DNA of 38,479 nucleotides from a virus, in IMG/VR virus record IMGVR_UViG_3300009433_000014, positions 1 to 38,479 of that record; one strand, written 5' to 3'. The notes below the pieces were generated by a model. The model worked only from the letters and a program-made list of their open reading frames with translations. It was not told the origin of the DNA and did not search any database. This document shows positions 10,541 to 17,099 of the stretch, piece after piece (position 1 is the first letter of the stretch; each line of letters opens with the position of its first letter). A program made the position numbers and the translations under genes.

Positions 10541-10976
10541 TAAAAAGAAAATCAAAGACACCGGACTAGGTAAGTGGCTTGCCAAGGCTGCACCCAATGT
10601 ACTCGACACCGTGGGAGACTTGCTTCCAGATAGCGGGGCACTCGGCATGGTGAAGAACTTGATTGACAGGGAATACCCTGACATAGACCCAGAAGAAGTC
10701 AGGGCAAAGGTTGACGCAGAGATTGCCTACCAGAACAACGTGACTGAGCGTTGGAAGGCTGACATGGGTAGCGACGTGAAGCTAGCTAAGTACATTAGGC
10801 CAGTAACGCTTATTGCTTTGATGGTAATGTTTGTAATGACCATGGTGTTAGACTCTATGGACAACCTTCCTTTCAACGTGAAAGACAGCTACGTGTCTCT
10901 CCTTGAGATACTTATGCTTACATCATTTGGTGCTTACTTTGCAGGACGAACCATTGAAAAATCTAGAGCAAAATGA
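10530..10976 (+). CDS. Holin, 3TM (GTA-type) family
   Basis: The protein (147-148 aa) has a charged N-terminal half with an amphipathic segment (GALGMVKNLID), then the motif KYIRPVT, a hydrophobic helix around residues 92-110, and a second membrane region ending in FGAYFAGRTIEK. The RPxT...GxxFxGRtiEK arrangement is typical of 3TM-type phage holins, which form inner-membrane lesions at lysis. Two consecutive ATGs (10530, 10533) could serve as start; both overlap the end of the DUF5675 gene. The stop overlaps the next start as ATGA. Confidence 0.8.
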   Translation: MMADKKKIKDTGLGKWLAKAAPNVLDTVGDLLPDSGALGMVKNLIDREYPDIDPEEVRAKVDAEIAYQNNVTERWKADMGSDVKLAKYIRPVTLIALMVMFVMTMVLDSMDNLPFNVKDSYVSLLEILMLTSFGAYFAGRTIEKSRAK

Positions 10977-11104
10977 GAGAAGAAGAATTTGATATCAGCT
11001 TCCTTGACCCAAAGAAACTTAAAGAGTCAGAAGACAAGATTGAATCGGGGGAAATCACTTGCAACATCGAAAGCCCTGAGGACTGCGAGTCCTGTAGTGG
11101 CTAA
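10973..11104 (+). CDS. Small acidic Cys-containing protein (43 aa)
   Basis: The reading frame begins within the holin stop (ATGA) and ends 1 nt before the A-run of the terminator at 11106. The product begins MREEEFDISFLDPKK, is strongly acidic, and carries three cysteines near the C-terminus (C-N-I-E-S-P-E-D-C-E-S-C). There is no membrane segment or signal, so it is not a typical spanin. The tight overlap with the holin supports it as a real last gene of the rightward block. Function unknown. Confidence 0.6.
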   Translation: MREEEFDISFLDPKKLKESEDKIESGEITCNIESPEDCESCSG

Positions 11105-11105
11105 C

Positions 11106-11132
11106 AAAAACCCCCGCTCCGAAGAGCAGGGG
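11106..11132 (-). terminator. Rho-independent terminator of the leftward block
   Basis: On the minus strand the sequence is CCCC-T-GCTC-TTCG-GAGC-GGGG followed by G and TTTTT: an 8-bp GC-rich stem with a one-base bulge, a UUCG tetraloop and a T-run. It lies 62 nt past the last leftward stop (11194). On the plus strand the same hairpin follows the rightward gene ending at 11104, but its A-run precedes the stem, so it is a better terminator leftward. Confidence 0.85.
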
Positions 11133-11193
11133 TCTGAAAGGTAACCAAAATTCGCTATGCACTATCCGGCGTAACGCAATGCAATATACATCT

Positions 11194-11679
11194 TTATGGC
11201 ATTCGCCAGAGCTCTGACACCTTGCACTTGTAAGCGTCAACGTGCTCAACAAAGGCTCCGTCTCTGTCTCCCTTGCGTACACGTTTGGCTTTGCCGAGGA
11301 AATCCTTCTTGGTTATCCAACCCAATGCCCAAACTCTGAATTTCTTATCCGTCTTGACTATGGATGCGAAGATGTATGTATCGCATTCTTGATGCAGGCT
11401 AGTGTCTGCAATGTGGCAATCGAAGTAGGGAGACGGCAGCTTAGTTCTTCGCTTGGTCTTGATGTCAGCTGTAAGGACGTGGCCATGTGGTGCCCAAAAC
11501 AAATCGTAATCGTAGGTGTCTTCAATCCTCTGCTTAAGATGCTCTGACACCGCCTGCTCTGCAATGAAAGCTTCTAGGTTTGCCTCTCCCTCGGTAATAC
11601 TATTGTTCAGTGCACCCATTTCTTCTGCACGCTGCTCTGCACGAAGAATCATTCCCGTTGTTACCGAGAGCTCAACCAT
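11194..11679 (-). CDS. PD-(D/E)XK nuclease-like protein
   Basis: The 161-residue protein is the last gene of the leftward block. I start it at 11679 (MVELSVTTGM), giving an 8-nt overlap with the gene before it; an upstream start at 11757 would add low-quality sequence inside that gene. Residues 53-74 contain EDTYDYDL...ADIKTKRR, a D...DxK arrangement typical of the PD-(D/E)XK core. The C-terminus has WITKKDFL...GAFVEHVDAYK. Small proteins of this type recur in phages with assorted nuclease annotations. The likely activity is DNA cleavage, but the substrate is unknown. Confidence 0.6.
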   Translation of the reverse strand: MVELSVTTGMILRAEQRAEEMGALNNSITEGEANLEAFIAEQAVSEHLKQRIEDTYDYDLFWAPHGHVLTADIKTKRRTKLPSPYFDCHIADTSLHQECDTYIFASIVKTDKKFRVWALGWITKKDFLGKAKRVRKGDRDGAFVEHVDAYKCKVSELWRMP

Positions 11680-11965
11680 ACGAGATAAACACGGGAGTCT
11701 TTTCTCCGACGTATGAACCAACGACGTTGAACTCCATGAACTCAACAGCGTCCTCAATCGTCATACCGTCTCTATGGATTAGGATTGAAACACAGGTGTC
11801 GTAATCGTACACAGCTACGATGTTTCCCCCTTGCGTGTGACCAACCAAAGCTTCCTCGAAGCCATCAGCTAGTAGCGCATCGTTCTCTGCCAACACCTCA
11901 ATAAGATAGTCCCTTTTGAACTTGTTGAGACCAGCGATAAACTCTTTAGTGGGTCGTGTCTTCAT
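11672..11965 (-). CDS. Conserved small phage protein (97 aa), unknown function
   Basis: The product carries the pattern VAVYDYDTCVSILIHRDG followed by MTIEDAVEFMEFNVVGSYVGEKTPVF. I recognise this arrangement from a widespread small protein family of phages and bacteria with no assigned function. It overlaps the nuclease-like gene by 8 nt and the preceding gene by 4 nt (stop of that gene at 11962-11964, ATG ending at 11965), so it is clearly co-transcribed with them. No signal peptide or membrane segment. Confidence 0.7.
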   Translation of the reverse strand: MKTRPTKEFIAGLNKFKRDYLIEVLAENDALLADGFEEALVGHTQGGNIVAVYDYDTCVSILIHRDGMTIEDAVEFMEFNVVGSYVGEKTPVFISYG

Positions 11966-12198
11966 TTCAAATCCATTACTCGTAAGAACATCTCCCCGTT
12001 CTGCTCATCAAACGTCTTGATTGCTTTGTAAATCTTTCGAGACTCTCTTTTAACGGCCTCCCGCTCACCCTTTGTTGAATCCGTTCCTAGGGCGCAGTGC
12101 AAAGCACAGTCCATCCTAAGGAGTTCGTCCATCTTTTGTTTGTCTGTCCAAGTCTTGAAACCTAGAACTTTATCAAGGTCTTCAGTAGTGTAATCCAT
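11962..12198 (-). CDS. Hypothetical protein (78 aa)
   Basis: A short, mostly helical protein beginning MDYTTEDLDKVLGFKTWTDK, rich in charged residues, with three cysteine or methionine-rich positions around LLRMDCALHCALG. No family recognised. It overlaps the DnaA-like HTH gene by 17 nt and the next gene by 4 nt, so it is read as part of the leftward replication operon. Confidence 0.65.
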   Translation of the reverse strand: MDYTTEDLDKVLGFKTWTDKQKMDELLRMDCALHCALGTDSTKGEREAVKRESRKIYKAIKTFDEQNGEMFLRVMDLK

Positions 12199-12718
12199 TT
12201 AAGTAATTATTAAGGGCGCGTTGTACACTCGTCTCTTCTCCAATCGGACACTTTTGATGCAGCAATTCCTGTATCCCATCAAACCCACCCTTCCACACGT
12301 ACTTCTCTTTCACTTCGCGCAGGTATTCCTTCGCTTCGGTGACATCATTCTCTAGTGACTTGATTGTTTTTCTGAGGTTGAACACCTCGTCCTTGAGTTC
12401 TTTGTTACTCATGTCAAACACTGGGTCAAAGCTACCGAAGTACACTGCCTTTGCGCTTTCGTAAGAACCCTTCAGTCTTTTATCATTCAGAATGTATCCG
12501 TCGAATCGTTTCTTGTAATGAACGATAGTGCAGTGGGTCTTACTTAAGTACTTAGCAATAGCCACCGTAGTGTAGCCCTTGTCCAGTAAAATCTTGGAGA
12601 AAATCATACGGGCATTTACATTCTCTCTGTTTCGGCATGTTGTAATCAGCTCAACATGAAGAATGCTTTCGATGGCCTCATGAAGAACGCCAAACTCTTT
12701 GTTAATAATCTTTTTCAT
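12182..12718 (-). CDS. DnaA domain IV-like HTH protein (178 aa)
   Basis: Residues 29-72 read RNRENVNAR...TTVAIAKYLSKTHCTIVHYKKRF. This resembles the DNA-binding domain IV of DnaA, where an Arg-rich helix is followed by an HTH with a (D/T)HxTV(I)H signature. There is no AAA+ domain, so it is not a full initiator. A predicted coiled coil follows (about 103-140: KELKDEVFNLRKTIKSLEND...), then a short C-terminal region. The start overlaps the preceding nuclease stop by 4 nt. Likely role: site-specific DNA binding in replication or regulation. A second clear example lies at 15786-16397. Confidence 0.7.
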   Translation of the reverse strand: MKKIINKEFGVLHEAIESILHVELITTCRNRENVNARMIFSKILLDKGYTTVAIAKYLSKTHCTIVHYKKRFDGYILNDKRLKGSYESAKAVYFGSFDPVFDMSNKELKDEVFNLRKTIKSLENDVTEAKEYLREVKEKYVWKGGFDGIQELLHQKCPIGEETSVQRALNNYLNGLHY

Positions 12719-13299
12719 TGTGTTAAAATCGGAAGAGAAAGATAGTCAGAGATGTCATAAACAGCCAACCATCCGCTGTCTTTTTTCGATTCATTAACAA
12801 TGTCCCAAGGGAGAATCCAACCACGAGCATTTACCGGCATGCCTTTACCTACATCTCTCTTTGTGTCGCGTGTATTTAAGTTGCTTGACTCACAGAATTT
12901 TAGTAGGGCTTCGCGATTGAATAGATGTGCATGAGCTTTGTAGTCACCGAAACTATTCTCATCAACTAAAGAATTGGGTGCGTACTTAACCACATAGACC
13001 CAGTACTTTGAAATTGACGCTCGAATCCCACTGTCTTTATCCGCACTTGGGTTTACGTACTCGATAAACAAGTTACCAGTGGGGTCTCTACGGGTTCCGT
13101 ATGAAGACCAAGCTGCCGATGATTTGGTATCCCACTTGACCTCGAAGTAAACCTTGTCGTTTAACTCAACGATATCCCATCCGGGTTCCTTACCCTTTGA
13201 CTGCTCGTATGTCTTTAGGGTTTTGTCCCCCATGAAGTTCATCCAAGCAAGCTCTATCCTATTACCGAACTCAAGGTCTTTACGGAAGCTGCTCGCCAT
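12715..13299 (-). CDS. PD-(D/E)XK endonuclease-like protein (194 aa)
   Basis: Near the N-terminus the sequence runs IELAWM (E16), then GWDIVELNDKVYFEVKWDTKS with D42 and E53-V-K55, a textbook D...ExK core of the PD-(D/E)XK superfamily. NLFIEYVN (about 76-83) would be the next strand. The fold suggests a restriction-like or DNA-processing nuclease. It overlaps the preceding 77-residue gene by 20 nt and lies between a Holliday-junction-resolvase-like gene and a DnaA-like HTH gene, pointing to replication or host DNA breakdown. Confidence 0.65.
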   Translation of the reverse strand: MASSFRKDLEFGNRIELAWMNFMGDKTLKTYEQSKGKEPGWDIVELNDKVYFEVKWDTKSSAAWSSYGTRRDPTGNLFIEYVNPSADKDSGIRASISKYWVYVVKYAPNSLVDENSFGDYKAHAHLFNREALLKFCESSNLNTRDTKRDVGKGMPVNARGWILPWDIVNESKKDSGWLAVYDISDYLSLPILTQ

Positions 13300-13513
13300 C
13301 TGATTCTTCTATGTATTCCCTAAGAGCGTGCTTCATTGCTTCAAGCTCCAAGATTACTAGTTTCTTGTACTTTCTTACGTCGTCAAGCGTTTGCTCCCAG
13401 TTCGTGACTGGTGCACCCTTGTTGTCGTGAAGCTGCTCGTACAGCTCCGTAGTCAACCTCTGTATCTCCTGAGTACAGTAGCTGTAGAGCTGACTAAGTT
13501 TTTGCTTCTCCAT
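13280..13513 (-). CDS. Hypothetical helical protein (77 aa)
   Basis: The small protein is almost entirely helical and charged (begins MEKQKLSQLYSYCTQEIQRL), with a heptad-like Leu pattern that could form a coiled coil. No family recognised. Its start overlaps the end of the resolvase-like gene by 20 nt and its end overlaps the next nuclease gene by 20 nt. It could be an accessory subunit of either nuclease; that is inference from position only. Confidence 0.6.
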   Translation of the reverse strand: MEKQKLSQLYSYCTQEIQRLTTELYEQLHDNKGAPVTNWEQTLDDVRKYKKLVILELEAMKHALREYIEESDGEQLP

Positions 13514-13976
13514 TGATGTGGTTCAGTATGATTGTTATCGCGGCATCTATTTGCTTTTTGTTTTTAGGGATGAAAAGCATGTAGTCATCCATGTCATTGT
13601 CTGACATGTACTTTAAAAACAGCTTCCACCTTAAAGGAAAAGTGTGCTGTGATGGAACCCACCCCTTCGTCTCAATAATGAAACGATTCTCGTGGCTAAC
13701 AAAGTCTGGAGTGTACTTAATCGAAAGCACCACCTTGTTTGTCGCATCCGTCATAACATCCTTACCCCTCGTAGACTTATGGTAAACTCCGGGATACCTA
13801 AACGAGTCCATCAACTGAAATGTCTCGCTCTCATATCCAAAATCAATCTTTGATTCCTTCAACCTGTCGTAACAGTAGGTCTCAAGAGTTGACTTCAGCT
13901 TTACTGAACCCCTACTGAGGTCTTTGCGCTTCCTTCCCTTCGTTGGTCTTGTTAAGTTCTTCCGGCGTTTAGCCAT
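13494..13976 (-). CDS. T7 endonuclease I-like Holliday junction resolvase
   Basis: The 160-residue protein has a very basic N-terminus (MAKRRKNLTRPTKGRKRKDL) followed by a PD-(D/E)XK core: E32 in the first helix (STLETYCYDRL), D91 in KYTPDF and E102-T-K104 in IIETKG. This spacing matches the phage endonuclease I family, which resolves branched DNA during replication and packaging and helps degrade host DNA. Length is close to T7 gp3 (149 aa). It follows the primase-helicase gene by 16 nt in the same operon. Confidence 0.75.
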   Translation of the reverse strand: MAKRRKNLTRPTKGRKRKDLSRGSVKLKSTLETYCYDRLKESKIDFGYESETFQLMDSFRYPGVYHKSTRGKDVMTDATNKVVLSIKYTPDFVSHENRFIIETKGWVPSQHTFPLRWKLFLKYMSDNDMDDYMLFIPKNKKQIDAAITIILNHINGEAKT

Positions 13977-13992
13977 ACCCTAAAAGGTACGG

Positions 13993-15789
13993 TTAGAAGT
14001 GCTCTTGTTTGCCAACAAGTTGTTCACCAAGAGATGTGAATAGCTTTTGGTTGGGAGCGTGCATAGAAAATCCACTCTGTGTTGAGTTCAATTCAAAAAT
14101 CATTGGCTGAGCGTAGGGAGTGGGCTTACCACCAGTGTCCACCTCTCGAACCTTTCGAACATGCATCTCAATACACCTGCGCTGGAGAACATCGGGGTGC
14201 TGAATCTTTCTGTGTAACGTGATGAAGCAGTCACTACGATTCACCCACTTTCCACCATGCTCAGTATCCTCTGCGTAAGGAGCGACTTGCAAACCGTCAT
14301 CGCCTTTCCTGCGCTGGCTCTCAGTAATACTGTGAGCGTTAACCCATACAGCTACATCCATGTTATTGCTGAAGGTCAGAAACTCTGAAGCTGCTTCATA
14401 GTGATACTCATGAGGGCCGACTCCACGGTTAGCACTCATCTCAATCTTAAGGCTGTTGTATGGGTCAACAAACAAGCCGTCAATCGGGTTCTGCCTGTGC
14501 ACCTTCTCACAGAACAGGATGATGTCCATGTAACTGTAGGTCTTGCTGTTGTCGATTACAACGAAGTGCTTCTCAACCCAGTCCCTAGCTTTTTTACGTT
14601 CGATGTGTGTGGTGCTACCAATCTTCTTATTCAGCGCAAACTGAACCAGCTTCATCTTCACGGCAGCAGAGCGGTTCTCTGAGCTGTAGATTACCCACCT
14701 CCAGTTGTGATGCATTGAACTTGCCACCATCATCCACAGCGCAAAGGTTGTCTTACCGATATTACTGTGACCATTAATCATAACGAACTCCTTTTTGAAT
14801 ACGAAGTTCTCATCCATGAATTGGTTTCCTGTACTAAGACCTAGGGGTATCTTGCCATCCACATACTGCTCAATCCAATCGTAATCAACATCGTCACTGC
14901 TGATAAAGGACATGTCCCCATCATTCAGTTTCATGTCTCTCTTAATCTTCTCTTCGCTACTGATGACCTCACTGATAGGTAGCTTCTTTCCGTTTGCTAT
15001 CCCGTCATTAATAGTCAGTAAAGCCCCCTCCAAATTGTCAATGTCCCGCTTCTGAATCTCTCTTTCGAGTATCCAGCGAGCAACATCTTCTTCAACAATG
15101 CCACTGGCAATGTACCCACCCATTAAACTGGAAGCCTTGACAAGGACGTTATGCTTCTCTCCTTCCTCCGCCTTGCGTATCATAGCTGCTGCTATGTTTA
15201 TCTTGTTGAAGTCAGTCCTCCCAGACAAGTCTTTAACGACTTGATTTTGAGAATGCTCTGACATCATGCCGCCATACCTCTCGTACTCAGCCTTGACAAC
15301 GATGTCTGGGTCGTATGACTCAAAGCACGCTCGGCTTTCATTCTCTCCGGTGCTGTCTAACTCAAGACCATACTGCTCGTCGAAGTATTTAATCAGTGAG
15401 CGGTAGTGGTCACGATGTCTCTCCGTGTTTGTTATCTCGACTAAACCTTTAACACCCTCACCGCTGGGTGATGCCCAGCACGACATGATGTACTTGTCTC
15501 CAGCTAAGGCAGACTTAGTTCTTGCTACGTCAACATGGTCAAAGTCTAGAATTACCAAGCCGCTGTGAAACTTTAAGCTGTCATCGCTTCGCTTGTTCTT
15601 CTCAAAGACTCCACTAAAACATACCGCAGGTAGCTCTTGCTTAATAGCTTTGTCACCCTCCCTTATTAGTTCAACCTTTGGTTGACTCTTACCTTCTTTA
15701 ATCCTCGTTAGAACTGTATCCAGCGATGTAATTACTGCCTCCTGTGTGCGATAGATTGTTGGATAGATGGTTACCTTTTGATTGTTCAT
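13993..15789 (-). CDS. Primase-helicase (VirE/BT4734-type N-terminus plus RecA-fold helicase)
   Basis: The 598-residue protein has an N-terminal domain (about 50-170) with LPAVCFSGVFEKNKR, GLVILDFDH and CWASPSGEGVKGLVEI, the pattern of the VirE N-terminal/BT4734-like primase-related domain common in Bacteroidota elements. The C-terminal half is a DnaB/RecA-type ATPase: Walker A GHSNIGKTT (K346) and Walker B GLFVDPYN (D442). It should supply primer synthesis and DNA unwinding in one chain for phage replication. The start overlaps the stop of the HTH frame as ATGA and lies 92 nt inside the DUF3310 gene. No separate DNA polymerase gene is seen in the window. Confidence 0.8.
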   Translation of the reverse strand: MNNQKVTIYPTIYRTQEAVITSLDTVLTRIKEGKSQPKVELIREGDKAIKQELPAVCFSGVFEKNKRSDDSLKFHSGLVILDFDHVDVARTKSALAGDKYIMSCWASPSGEGVKGLVEITNTERHRDHYRSLIKYFDEQYGLELDSTGENESRACFESYDPDIVVKAEYERYGGMMSEHSQNQVVKDLSGRTDFNKINIAAAMIRKAEEGEKHNVLVKASSLMGGYIASGIVEEDVARWILEREIQKRDIDNLEGALLTINDGIANGKKLPISEVISSEEKIKRDMKLNDGDMSFISSDDVDYDWIEQYVDGKIPLGLSTGNQFMDENFVFKKEFVMINGHSNIGKTTFALWMMVASSMHHNWRWVIYSSENRSAAVKMKLVQFALNKKIGSTTHIERKKARDWVEKHFVVIDNSKTYSYMDIILFCEKVHRQNPIDGLFVDPYNSLKIEMSANRGVGPHEYHYEAASEFLTFSNNMDVAVWVNAHSITESQRRKGDDGLQVAPYAEDTEHGGKWVNRSDCFITLHRKIQHPDVLQRRCIEMHVRKVREVDTGGKPTPYAQPMIFELNSTQSGFSMHAPNQKLFTSLGEQLVGKQEHF

Positions 15790-16072
15790 CGCGCAACTGT
15801 TGTATCTGGTTCTCGTACCACTTTGCTTTCTTCATGTCCTGCTCCAAGCTGTTCCCCGGCTTGTTCCCTGCCCGCATGCGGTACTTGAAGACGTTCATCT
15901 CGCAGAACGCGATGTATGAGTCTTTGCCCCAGATATCTATCATCATCTGCCACACTTGCTTGCCCCCCTTCTTGTAGTGTTCCGGGTTTATAGCGTCTGA
16001 GTCTGATTTGGATTCGGTCTTTGAAGGTTTCGAGGGTTTCGATGATGCCTTTGATTGTATCAATTTGCTCAT
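15698..16072 (-). CDS. DUF3310 protein (T7 gp1.1-like)
   Basis: Residues about 27-95 contain DAINPEHYKKGGKQVWQMM, IAFCEMNVFKYRMRAGNK and DMKKAKWYENQI, the hallmark of DUF3310, a small phage domain of unproven function sometimes annotated as nucleotide kinase. The N-terminal 25 residues are a Ser/Lys/Pro-rich low-complexity linker, exactly where the gene overlaps the helical part of the HTH gene in another frame. The last 30 residues overlap the primase-helicase start. It is thus sandwiched in a rare triple-overlap region. Confidence 0.8.
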   Translation of the reverse strand: MSKLIQSKASSKPSKPSKTESKSDSDAINPEHYKKGGKQVWQMMIDIWGKDSYIAFCEMNVFKYRMRAGNKPGNSLEQDMKKAKWYENQIQQLRDEQSKGNHLSNNLSHTGGSNYIAGYSSNED

Positions 16073-16397
16073 GAGGAGAAAGAAAGTTTTGAGCCTCTAA
16101 ATTTAAGTCCTCCTTCTTGAAGGAGTCCAGCTTTTCTAGTACGATTCGAGAGGCTGTTTCGAAGTACGTTCTGTATTCAGGGCTTGAGACAAAATACATC
16201 TCATGACTCTGCTTGTAATGGTAGATGGTTGTCCTGTCTTTATTGAACAGGTTTGAACACACGCTGTGGTGAAAGAAGGCTGATGTAGCATTGGCAAACG
16301 CTGCCCTTATCTCTACTTGCTGCCGTGTCCTTGAGTTGTTTGGTTCTGCACCGATAGCCTCGATGTAGGTTTGGTATGTTTGTCTGAAGATGTCCAT
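15786..16397 (-). CDS. Second DnaA domain IV-like HTH protein with long overlapping tail
   Basis: I start at 16397 (MDIFRQTYQTYIEAIG); a longer frame to 16442 would run into the tRNA. Residues 23-65 (SRTRQQVEIRAAF...LFNKDRTTIYHYKQSH) look like DnaA domain IV, parallel to the protein at 12182-12718. A helical region follows to about residue 135 (TIKGIIETLETFKDRIQIRL). The last 65-70 residues are Arg/Gly/Gln-rich and unlike a folded protein, because they overlap the DUF3310 gene out of frame. The stop nevertheless forms ATGA with the primase-helicase start, so the long tail may really be translated. Confidence 0.65.
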   Translation of the reverse strand: MDIFRQTYQTYIEAIGAEPNNSRTRQQVEIRAAFANATSAFFHHSVCSNLFNKDRTTIYHYKQSHEMYFVSSPEYRTYFETASRIVLEKLDSFKKEDLNLEAQNFLSPHEQIDTIKGIIETLETFKDRIQIRLRRYKPGTLQEGGQASVADDDRYLGQRLIHRVLRDERLQVPHAGREQAGEQLGAGHEESKVVREPDTTVAR

Positions 16398-16412
16398 TGA
16401 AATAAAATTTTG

Positions 16413-16486
16413 TACTCCCGGCAGGACTCGAACCTGCAACATTCACCTTAGAAGGGTGATGCTCTATCCAGTTGAGCTACGAGAGC
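16413..16486 (-). tRNA. tRNA-Arg(UCU)
   Basis: The minus strand folds into a standard 74-nt cloverleaf: acceptor GCTCTCG/CGGGAGT with two G-U pairs, D-arm GCTC/GAGC, anticodon stem TCACC/GGTGA with loop CTTCTAA (anticodon UCU), T-arm GCAGG-TTCGAGT-CCTGC. The 3' CCA is not encoded. It reads AGA (and weakly AGG), codons used often in the phage genes here. It lies inside the leftward replication operon, between two protein genes. Confidence 0.93.
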
Positions 16487-16493
16487 ATAGCGA

Positions 16494-16527
16494 GGGGAGC
16501 CAGAACAATTCACGAAACTGACTCCCC
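16494..16527 (-). other. Stem-loop immediately upstream of the tRNA
   Basis: An inverted repeat GGGGAG-c-CAG ... CTG-a-CTCCCC (14-nt loop) forms a 9-bp stem with one mismatch, 7 nt from the tRNA 5' end. It could help tRNA processing or attenuate the operon. The 16487-16558 stretch holds no gene. Confidence 0.5.
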
Positions 16528-16558
16528 CCTTGCGGTCTATCTATATCCTAACCACTAT

Positions 16559-16819
16559 TTAGAACGGCACTTCAGAAGTGCTTTGCTTGTCTACCTTGCG
16601 CTGCTGTTCACCCTGACTATTCGGGTCGTACACAGAGCAGAAAGCTTTCATCTTTCGATTGTCTTCTCGGTCTGGGACAGAGACAACATCAATGTAAACT
16701 CTACCCTTTGCAGTTGCGTACTGCTTGAGGTTGTCTAACTCCTCCAGCGTGAATGATACTCGCTGGTTTACTCGTGGGGATTCAGTGTATCCCACATACA
16801 CGTTGCTGTTATCAGCCAT
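16559..16819 (-). CDS. Small protein with SSB-like C-terminal tip (86 aa)
   Basis: The protein begins MADNSNVYVGYTESPRVNQR, contains a beta-rich middle (GRVYIDVVSVPDRED, KMKAFCSVYDP) and ends in SEVPF after a polar Gln/Lys/Ser tail. The terminal -PF after a flexible tail is like the protein-interaction tip of bacterial SSB (usually DDxPF). The body is shorter than an ordinary OB-fold SSB, and I do not recognise the domain. Its place next to the exonuclease and annealing-protein genes makes a ssDNA-binding or recombination-accessory role plausible, but not proven. Confidence 0.6.
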   Translation of the reverse strand: MADNSNVYVGYTESPRVNQRVSFTLEELDNLKQYATAKGRVYIDVVSVPDREDNRKMKAFCSVYDPNSQGEQQRKVDKQSTSEVPF

Positions 16820-16829
16820 GTCTAAAAAA

Positions 16830-17099
16830 TTAAAAGGTTAATGTAAACTGCTTGTACCGGTTGCGGGATTGTACAACTCCCATAAGTCCTTCAGCATACA
16901 GCCACATGAGGCGTAGCTTAGTTCTGTCCTGTTCGTCCATGGCATCAGCCAGCTCCTTGTAGGGCATCTTCAATTCAGTGATGGCATAGTATGCTGTAAA
17001 GCATCGGTCAGTGAAACCGTCCTTGCCAAAGTCCTTACACTTGGTAACGTCGATACCGAAGTGCAGGTTTGCTCGTGTGATTAGCTCTTGTGCATTCAT
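16830..17099 (-). CDS. Small HTH-like protein, possibly a third DnaA-IV-type domain (89 aa)
   Basis: Residues about 29-72 (FTDRCFTAYYAITELKMPYKELADAMDEQDRTKLRLMWLYAEG) have the same helix-turn-helix rhythm as the two clearer DnaA domain IV-like proteins in this operon: an Arg-containing helix, then a sensor helix and a DRTK in place of DRTT/THCT. Similarity is weak and by eye. The gene begins at the exonuclease stop (1-nt overlap) and is followed after 10 nt by the SSB-tail gene. Confidence 0.5.
   Translation of the reverse strand: MNAQELITRANLHFGIDVTKCKDFGKDGFTDRCFTAYYAITELKMPYKELADAMDEQDRTKLRLMWLYAEGLMGVVQSRNRYKQFTLTF

Noticed and set aside
16398-16442. Upstream extension of the HTH gene to 16442
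   Set aside because: The extension would overlap the tRNA; the ATG at 16397 follows the tRNA and gives a natural N-terminus.
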